A DNA stretch of 64,000 nt from Anaerolineae bacterium (GTDB lineage: Bacteria > Chloroflexota > Anaerolineae > 4572-78 > J111): positions 62,001-126,000 of the forward strand of contig JAKLJP010000014.1 in NCBI GenBank assembly GCA_023151115.1, in the 5' to 3' direction. Position numbers and translations under genes: made by a program. This document shows positions 57,059 through 64,000 of this stretch, one piece after another. How positions within the stretch are numbered: the first letter of the stretch is position 1; each line of letters begins with the position of its first letter. The notes beneath the pieces were generated by a model. The model did no database searches. It was given only the letters and a program-made list of their open reading frames with translations, and was not told the DNA's origin.

Positions 57059-57313
57059 GCCTATCCGAAAACCGTAGTATAGCCCCTGGTGAGCGTCTCG
57101 GTCGGGCACATAACCCTAAACTACGAGGGTTTTCGGACAGGTTGTTAATCTCAGTTGAAAATGTAGGACAAGCTGTTACGCTTCGCGTGTCCGGTTTGGG
57201 ACAAGCTAACAGTTTGTCCTACAACTCATAGACAAATCACTTAAAAGTCATACTATCATTGTAGCAGCGACGGCTCCCACGCCGTCGCTTGGCCGGGCGT
57301 GGGAGCCCGGCCC
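57059..57313. repeat. Cluster of four palindromes between kinase genes
   Basis: In 255 bases: CCTATCCGAAAACC/GGTTTTCGGACAGG (57060-57073, 57128-57141); TGTAGGACAAGCTGTTA with its complement (57162-57178, 57207-57223, one mismatch); GCGACGGC-TCCCAC-GCCGTCGC (57267-57288); GGCCGGGC-GTGGGA-GCCCGGCC (57291-57312). The last two loops are exactly complementary. No gene is present in the 325-base gap. Confidence 0.85.
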
Positions 57314-57349
57314 GCTAAAAGATTGTACGATGTTAATCTGCTTTGTCTA

Positions 57350-60300
57350 TCAGTTAGTCACTTGCACCGTAGCCGGCTGGACAGAGGACGCTACCAAATC
57401 ACGCACCTGTTGCAACAGCTCTTCGCGGCTGTAAGCCCCTTTTTGCAGAATCTGCGTCACCGAGCCGTTGAGCTGCTGGCGCTCCAGCTCCGACAAGTTC
57501 ATGGCTGTTACCACCACCACCGGAATATTTAGCCCTTGAAACTCCTGGCGAAGTTGGGCCAGAAATTGAAACCCATCCATCTCCGGCATCATTAAATCAA
57601 GCAAAATAACCTCGGGGCGACACTCAGCCATTTTCTCCAAAGCAACCCGTCCATTGCCGGCCTCGACCACCTGCCAGCCTTCTTTCTCCAAAATCCGGCG
57701 CATCATCTCGCGGGTTAAGGGGTCGTCTTCGACCAACAGCACGGGACATTCCGGTTCGCGGCAGCGATATTTATTGAGAACGGTAAGCAAGCGGTTGCGC
57801 TCGATGGGTTTGGTCAGGTAGTCCGACGCGCCCAGGGCATAGCCCAGGTTTTTCTCATCGACCATGGTCAGCATCACCACTGGAATATCGGCCAGGTCGG
57901 GGTCAGCTTTAAGGGCAGTCAGCACGGCCCATCCATCCATGCCCGGCATCATCACATCCAGGGTAATGGCGGCGGGGCGCAATTCTTTTGCCAATTGCAG
58001 CCCAACCTCCCCACTGGCCGCCAATTGAACCTGGAAGCCTTCTTTAACCAAAAAACGTTGCATCAGGTCGCGCACCACCGGGTCGTCGTCAATCACCAGC
58101 ACCAGGTCTGAGCCGTCCACCGGCCCGGCCCCACCAATATATTCAATCTCAAGCTTTGGTTCATCAACTTTGGGTTCAAGCACCTGAGCCGGCAGCCAAA
58201 CAGTAAACGTCGAACCGCGCCCCGGCTCACTTTCCACCTCGATCTCGCCGCCCATCATGTGGCAAAAACGGCGGCTGATAGTCAGCCCCAAGCCTGTACC
58301 GCCATATTTGCGGGTGGTCGAGGCGTCGGCCTGGGTAAATTCCTGAAACAGGTTCTCCATTTGTTCAGAAGTCATGCCGATGCCAGTATCGCTGACCCCA
58401 AAAATCAGCCACTCTTGGGAAGGATGAGGGCTGAAGGCGGAAGGATGAAGTTCATTTTCCACTTTTATCGCTCCGCTTTGCGCCTTTCGTCTTTCGACCA
58501 TGAGGGTGATGGTCCCCCGCTCGGTAAACTTGCTGGCATTGCTTAGCAGGTTAAAGATAATTTGGCGCACTTTGGTCAGGTCGGCGTGCATCAGGCCGAC
58601 ATCTTCGGCGCAGTACACTTCGAGGGTGTTGCTATTTTTCTGGATCAGCGGTTGAATGGTGGTCACTACATCTCTGATGACCGGAGCCACCTCAAAGCTC
58701 TCCAGAAAGAGGTCCATCCGGCCGGCCTCGATTTTGGAAAGGTCCAAAATATCGCTGATAAGGGCTAATAAATGTTTACCGGCCGAGTTGATTTTCTGCA
58801 AATCGGGCACAAACTCATCCTGGCCCAAATCCTCCAACTCTTCCTGTAACATCTCGCTGTACCCGATAATAGCGTTGAGCGGTGTACGCAGTTCGTGGCT
58901 CATATTGGCCAAAAAGACCGACTTGGCCCGGTTGGCTTCCAATGCCTGGTCGCGGGCCAGGGCGAGTTCCTCGGCGGCTCGTTTGCGCTCGGTGATGTCG
59001 CGCAAAACACCAATAAAATGTTGCTGCTCACCCAGCCGCATCTGGCTCAGCGATAACTCCAGGGGGAAATATTTGCTGTTCTTATGCCGTCCCACCGCTT
59101 CGATTTCCTGGGCTATCCCGGCGTCCTTTTGCTCAGGCCAGCGATTTTTATCAAACAGTTGGTCCCCCTGCCTCGATTGAGGCGTTTCAGGGATGAGCAT
59201 TGTAATCGGTTGGCCGATGACCTCAGCCGCTTGATACCCAAAGATTCGTTCAGCCGCCGGATTTAAAGACTCGATGATAAACTGTTCGTCGGTAGTAATG
59301 ATACCATCGGCAGCATTATCCAAAACTGCCTGGCGTTGGGTGCTGGCCAAAACCAGGGCGCTGGCAATTTGATTGAAAGAGATGGCTACTTGGCCCAACT
59401 CGTCCCGGTTTTCCAGAGTAACCATGCTGGTCACTCCGCCGTTGACCATGCGCTTTGATACTTCGTCGAGGTTGGAGACGGTACGCATGACCGCCAGATA
59501 AAACCCAACCCACAAGTAAGCCACCAAAACCAAACCCATGATCGTGACCCCGCTAACCAAATACTTACTGCGGGCAAAGCCGTCAATGCGGGCCTGTAGC
59601 AGACCATCCAACGCTACCACAGTTTGATCCCACAGCTTAAAGCTGGCTTCCAGGGCCGTATTATTCAGGGTGGTGTAAGCCTCAGGAGTAATCTCTAACT
59701 GCGCTGAGTTGATGATATCTCGATTAAGCGTTTCTAAAAACACTTCATTAATGCTCACAAATTGCTGGAGGGGGGCAATTAAGGCTGGCTCCAGGTTCTG
59801 AGCCGGATTATTCTGGAAAGCTACTCCTAAGCCATTGCGGGTGGTATTTACATTAGACTGAACCAGGCCCCCCAAAACAATCAATTGGGCTTTTTCATCG
59901 GGGGTGAGATTTTGTTGTTGGACAACTTGTTGGCCTAACAAGCCCGTCTCAGCCAGCAAATCCTGATTTTCGGGGAGTTTGAGGAGAATGGTGTCCATCA
60001 AATAGTAGCTGTCAAGGTCAGGGTCGAGGATTAGATTGGAGGTATCGCCCACCAGGGAAATCAGGGCCCGAATATCGGCAATGAATTTTGCATACAGGTC
60101 GTCGCTGACCTGCCTATCCTGGCCCAGCTCGTTACTGCGCAAATTCTGCCAACTGGCCTGAAGCACCCGAAATTTGGTTGTTGTTTGTAAGGTTTGGCCA
60201 AACTGCCGGTTGACTGCTTCCAGGGCCTCAAAATCCGCGTCAATTTTAGTTTGACTCTTTTGGAGATCAGCCTCAAGGGCGGTATGGCCACTCAAATATT

Positions 60301-60535
60301 CGTGGATCAGTAAGCGGCGCTGCAAGGTGTGTTCGAGCAATTGGCGCATCGCACGCAGATAAGCGTTGCCGTATATTTCTTTTTGAGCAAAATCAATCCG
60401 AGAATTAATTTGGAGAATAAACTGGAACATCACCAGGGCCAGAGGCAGAATGAAAAGCAGGCTGATGAGCAGAAACTTCTGAGGATATTTGAGCCGGTTC
60501 ATCAATGCAACAGCGGGGTTAAAAACTCGTTTCAT
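57350..60535 (-). CDS. Membrane hybrid histidine kinase with two receivers
   Basis: 1061 residues. Membrane helices near 21-45 and 322-345 enclose an extracytoplasmic, mostly helical sensor of NIT/4HB type. HAMP (about 345-395), PAS (about 405-525), HisKA ([20 protein letters not shown]) and HATPase_c ([32 protein letters not shown]) follow. Two receiver domains end the protein: [32 protein letters not shown] and [24 protein letters not shown]. The second ends with the Lys position replaced in QILQKGAYS. Residues 680-706 are a repeat-derived insert before the G1 box. It probably passes phosphate to its receivers and onward to a separate phosphotransfer protein. Confidence 0.94.
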   Translation of the reverse strand: MKRVFNPAVALMNRLKYPQKFLLISLLFILPLALVMFQFILQINSRIDFAQKEIYGNAYLRAMRQLLEHTLQRRLLIHEYLSGHTALEADLQKSQTKIDADFEALEAVNRQFGQTLQTTTKFRVLQASWQNLRSNELGQDRQVSDDLYAKFIADIRALISLVGDTSNLILDPDLDSYYLMDTILLKLPENQDLLAETGLLGQQVVQQQNLTPDEKAQLIVLGGLVQSNVNTTRNGLGVAFQNNPAQNLEPALIAPLQQFVSINEVFLETLNRDIINSAQLEITPEAYTTLNNTALEASFKLWDQTVVALDGLLQARIDGFARSKYLVSGVTIMGLVLVAYLWVGFYLAVMRTVSNLDEVSKRMVNGGVTSMVTLENRDELGQVAISFNQIASALVLASTQRQAVLDNAADGIITTDEQFIIESLNPAAERIFGYQAAEVIGQPITMLIPETPQSRQGDQLFDKNRWPEQKDAGIAQEIEAVGRHKNSKYFPLELSLSQMRLGEQQHFIGVLRDITERKRAAEELALARDQALEANRAKSVFLANMSHELRTPLNAIIGYSEMLQEELEDLGQDEFVPDLQKINSAGKHLLALISDILDLSKIEAGRMDLFLESFEVAPVIRDVVTTIQPLIQKNSNTLEVYCAEDVGLMHADLTKVRQIIFNLLSNASKFTERGTITLMVERRKAQSGAIKVENELHPSAFSPHPSQEWLIFGVSDTGIGMTSEQMENLFQEFTQADASTTRKYGGTGLGLTISRRFCHMMGGEIEVESEPGRGSTFTVWLPAQVLEPKVDEPKLEIEYIGGAGPVDGSDLVLVIDDDPVVRDLMQRFLVKEGFQVQLAASGEVGLQLAKELRPAAITLDVMMPGMDGWAVLTALKADPDLADIPVVMLTMVDEKNLGYALGASDYLTKPIERNRLLTVLNKYRCREPECPVLLVEDDPLTREMMRRILEKEGWQVVEAGNGRVALEKMAECRPEVILLDLMMPEMDGFQFLAQLRQEFQGLNIPVVVVTAMNLSELERQQLNGSVTQILQKGAYSREELLQQVRDLVASSVQPATVQVTN
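58417..58497. repeat. In-frame GGAAGGATGAGG-type repeat in the hybrid kinase
   Basis: GGAAGGATGAGGGCTGAAGG and AAGGATGAAG on one side, TTTGCGCCTTTCGTCTTTCG on the other. Encodes residues 680-706, at the same place in the ATPase domain as the inserts at 55519 and 61753. Confidence 0.75.
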
Positions 60536-60670
60536 ATTTTTAATTTGCCCTGGCCTAAACTATTTTGACCCAAACAAAATAACATAAGAAAATATAAATT
60601 AAACGTGGAAATGGTGAGAAAATCGTTAGAAAAAGCAAAAAGCCTTCACCTGGCCCTGCCGACTGCGGCT

Positions 60671-63600
60671 TCATGACAGCGGGCCGGTCAACTCTGGCTG
60701 TAAACAACTCAGCACCAACTGCCTTACTTCCTCCAACAATTCATCGCGGCTGTACGCCCCTTTTTGTAAAATCTGGGTCACAGAACCGTTTAGGCGCTGC
60801 CGATCCTCCGGGGTCAGGTCCATCGCCGTGACGACCACCACCGGGATCGTTCGCCAGGCTGTGTTTTGCCGGAGTTCGGTCAAAAATTCAAAGCCATCCA
60901 TCTCCGGCATCATCAAATCCAGTAAAATTAATTCCGGCCGGCTTTCGGCCATTCGAGCCAGGCCCTCACGCCCGTTTTCGGCTTCGGCTACGGTCCAGCC
61001 CTCTTTTTCCAGCATGCGGCGCATCATTTCCCGCGTGGTGACATCATCCTCAACCAGCAGCACCGAGCAGCGCGGCGCTTCGCAGCGATATTTGCTCAAC
61101 AGGGCCGACAGCCGCCCCCGGTCAATGGGTTTGGTCAAATACTCCGCCGCCCCCAGGGCATAGCCAAAATTTTTGTCGTCCACCATGGTCAGCATAATCA
61201 CCGGAATATGGGCCAACTCCGGGTCGGCTTTGAGTGTGGTCAGCACGGCCCAGCCGTCCATGCCCGGCATCATCACATCCAGGGTAATTGCCGCCGGCTT
61301 GAGGCGGCGGGCCAGGGCCAGGCCGACTTCACCGCTGCTGGCCGTCTCGACCCAAAACCCTTCTTTGCTCAAAAAACGACGCATGAGGTCATGCACAGCG
61401 GGGTCATCGTCAACAACCAAAATTGTGGTAGCTTCAACCGGCTTTGACCGGCTCAAACCGCGGTTGAATTCGTCTGTAGGAAACAACGGGCCTGTCACCT
61501 CCGGTTTCGATTCAGCTACTTCAGCCGGCAGCCAGATGGTAAAGGTTGACCCCTGGCCGGCCACACTTTGCACGGCAATATCGCCGCCCATCATCTGGCA
61601 AAACCGCCGGGTAATCGCCAGCCCCAGGCCGGTGCCGCCATACTTGCGGGTGGTCGAAGCATCCGCCTGGACAAATGCCTCAAACAGCTTATCTACCTGA
61701 TCTGGACTCATGCCAATACCGGTATCACTGATGGTGAATACCAACCAGTCTTGAGCAGAGGAGCGGGGGAGCAGGGGGGCAGGGGGGAGATAATCTCCTC
61801 CGCTCCTCCGCTCCTCTGCCCCCCTGCTCGCTATTTCACGACTAACCTCAAGCCTGATCACTCCTTGCTGGGTAAATTTGCTGGCGTTGCTCAACAGGTT
61901 AAAGAGGGATTGCCTTACTTTGGTCAGGTCGGCGCGCATGGAGCCAAGATCGGCGGGGCTATCAACCTCCAAAACATTATTGTTTTTCTCAACCAGCGGT
62001 TTGACCGTCAGCGCCACTTCTTGAATGACCTTAGCCACTTCAAACGTTTCAAGATGAAGCTCCATCCGGCCTGCTTCAATTTTAGAAAGGTCGAGGATAT
62101 CGTTAATCAGGGCTAATAAATGTTTGCCGGCGGCGTGAATTTTTTCCAGGTCAGCGGTGAAATGGTTCTGGCCCAGTTCATCGGCTTCCTCCTGCAGCAT
62201 TTCGCTGTAGCCGATGATGGCATTGAGCGGCGTCCGTAGTTCATGGCTCATATTGGCCAGAAATTGACTTTTGGCCCGGTTGGCGGTTTCCGCCGCCTCT
62301 TTGGCTTTTTGCAAATCGGTTTCGGCTTGTTTGCGTTGGGTAATATCCAGGCTGATACCTAAAATACCCACCACATTGCCCTCGGCATCGTGCAGGGGTG
62401 TTTTGCGCGAGAGCACGGTGCGCCGGCCCTGGGGGGTTTCCATCTCTTCTTCCAGGGTCAGTTCCTCATTCGCTTCCATCACCTGCACGTCGGCCAGACG
62501 CAATCCGGCGGCAATATCGGGCGGCAGCAAATCGGCATCTCGATACCCCACCGGGTTCTGCGACCAATATTGCAGCAGGTCATCATTGGCGCTGGTGTAA
62601 TAACCGGCCCGGTCTTTGGTAAAAATCCCCACCGGCGCGGCATCGAACAGAATTTTATAGCGAGCTTCCGAGGCCCGCAGCGCTTCTTCCGCCCGCTTGC
62701 GCTCAATCGCCGCTGCCACCTGGGTCGAGGCCAGCATGAGTATATTTAACTCTTCTTCTCCCAGGCGCACATTTTCATTGTAGGATTGAACGACAATCAC
62801 CCCAATGGTCTTATCGTTGGCCCTCAAGGGAACGCCCAGCCAGTCAACGGGTAAAGCCCCTACCGGCTCTACCTCACCCCGACTAATTAACTCTTGCAGC
62901 ACCTCGGGCGAGGCCAAAAGCGGTTGTTCGGTGCGCAGTACATAAGCGGTCAACCCCTTGCCCAGAGGTTCTGGACCGGCCGGAGGTTCGTCGTACTCAT
63001 CCAAAAAATAGGGATAAGACAATGTTTCTGTAGCGGGGTCGTACAAAGCAATGTAAAAATTGCGGGCGGGGATCATGCCGCCGACAACACTGTGAATGAC
63101 CAGAAAAAGTTCTTCCAGTTTTTGGGCCGAGTTAGCCGCTTCGGAAACTCGGTACATGGCCGCCCGCACTTTTTCAGACCATTTGCGCTCGGTAATATCA
63201 ATTAAGATAGCCGCAATGCCGCCATCGTGCGTTTTGTATTCACTAATTTGCAGCCAGACGCCATTATTCAGCAGCCGTTCTATGGGACCTTGCGGGTTGC
63301 GGTGCTGCTCAACCCGCTGGCGGACCCACTCGTCAATCCAGCCGGAAGCTTCAGGATAATGTCCTCGCTCAGCCGCCGTGCGCACCAGGTCTTCAAAATA
63401 AACACCGGGCACAATCAGATCGGCATTCTCGGCCCACATATCACGATATTTGTTGTTACAGAGAACCAGGCGGTCGTTGCCATCATACAGGGAAAAACCG
63501 GCGGGCATACTCTCGATAGCCTCAAACAGGCGCGTCTGGGCCACTGCGGCCTGGGTTTCCAAACTCTCCACCAATTCGTTAATTCGTCCAGCCATGGTAT

Positions 63601-64000
63601 TAAAGGTCTCAGCCAACTGGCCTAACTCATCCCCGCGCTGCATATCCACCCGCGCCTCCAGGTGGCCTTGCTGTAGTTCCAGGGCCGTATTTTTTAACTT
63701 GAGTACATTACGGGTGATACTGTGGTTAAGGAGCAAACCAATAAGGGCAGCCAAGACCACCGCCGACAGGACAGCTCCGGTTAAAAATGCTGTGGCCGCA
63801 CGGCTGGTCAAGGTAATTTGCTGGCGAGCCTGTTCCACTTCGGTCTCAACCAGGGCAATTAGCTGGTTAAAAATGGGTTCCAACGCTGTTGCTTGCAAAT
63901 CAAAGCCACTGCGCAGGTTCCGAATCTGGTTATCCTGGGTCAGCAACTCCTGGGCAACTGACTCATAGGTAGCTAAATACTCCAGGGCCAGTTTCTTTTG
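60671..64000 (-). CDS. Large hybrid histidine kinase, N terminus beyond the window
   Basis: At least 1109 residues; the frame is open to the window edge and no start before 64000 is convincing. It contains a membrane helix ([20 protein letters not shown]), HAMP, a PAS with [20 protein letters not shown], a GAF-like domain, another PAS ([20 protein letters not shown]), HisKA ([20 protein letters not shown]), HATPase_c ([32 protein letters not shown]) and two receivers ([20 protein letters not shown] and [20 protein letters not shown]). It is paralogous to the kinase at 57350-60535, with 135 bases between them. A repeat-derived insert ([20 protein letters not shown]) precedes the G1 box. Confidence 0.92.
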   Translation of the reverse strand, partial: QKKLALEYLATYESVAQELLTQDNQIRNLRSGFDLQATALEPIFNQLIALVETEVEQARQQITLTSRAATAFLTGAVLSAVVLAALIGLLLNHSITRNVLKLKNTALELQQGHLEARVDMQRGDELGQLAETFNTMAGRINELVESLETQAAVAQTRLFEAIESMPAGFSLYDGNDRLVLCNNKYRDMWAENADLIVPGVYFEDLVRTAAERGHYPEASGWIDEWVRQRVEQHRNPQGPIERLLNNGVWLQISEYKTHDGGIAAILIDITERKWSEKVRAAMYRVSEAANSAQKLEELFLVIHSVVGGMIPARNFYIALYDPATETLSYPYFLDEYDEPPAGPEPLGKGLTAYVLRTEQPLLASPEVLQELISRGEVEPVGALPVDWLGVPLRANDKTIGVIVVQSYNENVRLGEEELNILMLASTQVAAAIERKRAEEALRASEARYKILFDAAPVGIFTKDRAGYYTSANDDLLQYWSQNPVGYRDADLLPPDIAAGLRLADVQVMEANEELTLEEEMETPQGRRTVLSRKTPLHDAEGNVVGILGISLDITQRKQAETDLQKAKEAAETANRAKSQFLANMSHELRTPLNAIIGYSEMLQEEADELGQNHFTADLEKIHAAGKHLLALINDILDLSKIEAGRMELHLETFEVAKVIQEVALTVKPLVEKNNNVLEVDSPADLGSMRADLTKVRQSLFNLLSNASKFTQQGVIRLEVSREIASRGAEERRSGGDYLPPAPLLPRSSAQDWLVFTISDTGIGMSPDQVDKLFEAFVQADASTTRKYGGTGLGLAITRRFCQMMGGDIAVQSVAGQGSTFTIWLPAEVAESKPEVTGPLFPTDEFNRGLSRSKPVEATTILVVDDDPAVHDLMRRFLSKEGFWVETASSGEVGLALARRLKPAAITLDVMMPGMDGWAVLTTLKADPELAHIPVIMLTMVDDKNFGYALGAAEYLTKPIDRGRLSALLSKYRCEAPRCSVLLVEDDVTTREMMRRMLEKEGWTVAEAENGREGLARMAESRPELILLDLMMPEMDGFEFLTELRQNTAWRTIPVVVVTAMDLTPEDRQRLNGSVTQILQKGAYSRDELLEEVRQLVLSCLQPELTGPLS
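61753..61829. repeat. In-frame palindromic GAGCAGGGGGGCAG repeat in the last kinase
   Basis: A 77-base imperfect palindrome: GAGCAGAGGAGCGGGGGAGC then GCAGGGGGGAGAT, facing ATCTCCTCCGCTCC then CTGCCCCCCTGCTC. It is open in the kinase frame and sits just before G1 of the ATPase domain. Related GGGGCAGGGGAGC units occur in uvrA at 36240. Confidence 0.85.

Overview
The window looks like chromosomal DNA from a free-living Chloroflexota bacterium, probably Anaerolineae-like. That is an inference from gene content, domain style and the many dispersed palindromic repeats; no rRNA or other phylogenetic marker was tested. About 50 intact genes are packed tightly, mostly in short operons with 1-11 base overlaps. 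No tRNA, rRNA, CRISPR array or prophage was recognised.

Left part (1-21.5 kb). A GAF/PAS histidine kinase is followed by an AlkZ-like winged-helix protein. A minus-strand operon for maturation of selenium-dependent molybdenum hydroxylases follows: yqeB, an ADP-ribosylglycohydrolase and a yqeC-mocA fusion. A plus-strand operon matches a methylmalonyl-CoA:pyruvate transcarboxylase (12S, small subunit, biotin carrier, 5S); no biotin carboxylase or membrane decarboxylase beta subunit accompanies it. Convergent to it is a class III nucleotidyl cyclase. A LysM/zinc-ribbon protein, three paralogous multi-span PTPS-related membrane proteins, and an antitoxin-toxin-HD hydrolase tricistron follow.

Middle (21.5-44.5 kb). 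Here lie an EF-G2-like GTPase with a near-consensus promoter, and a chelatase chlI/chlD pair joined by an A AAA AAA slippery site that implies -1 frameshifting. These are followed by a broken YoeB toxin with its antitoxin, a URO-D protein, two Nudix enzymes, two class III aminotransferases (one rocD), a cellulase-like lipoprotein, a fourth PTPS-related protein and uvrA. Beyond a tyrosine recombinase lies a decayed island with IS fragments. A cytidylate-kinase-like / PD-(D/E)XK-like / hpt cluster ends opposite a strong candidate for a new structured RNA (minus strand, 44206-44493).

Right part (44.5-64 kb). A seven-gene minus-strand operon joins two small membrane proteins, a sterol-desaturase-type hydroxylase, a B12-binding radical SAM enzyme, a double GNAT protein, an unknown possible acyltransferase and a GH3-type acyl-amido synthetase. 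It looks like an uncharacterised lipid or acyl-amide pathway. DinB and an unknown protein follow, then a signalling block: SpoIIE-type phosphatase, receiver and three large (hybrid) histidine kinases, the last cut by the window edge.

The most distinctive trait is a population of short, purine/pyrimidine-biased, often palindromic repeats. They sit between genes as hairpins and also inside genes, in frame, at tolerated loops. Three kinases carry different versions at the same place in the ATPase domain, and uvrA, yqeC-mocA, the GH3 gene and the membrane proteins carry others.
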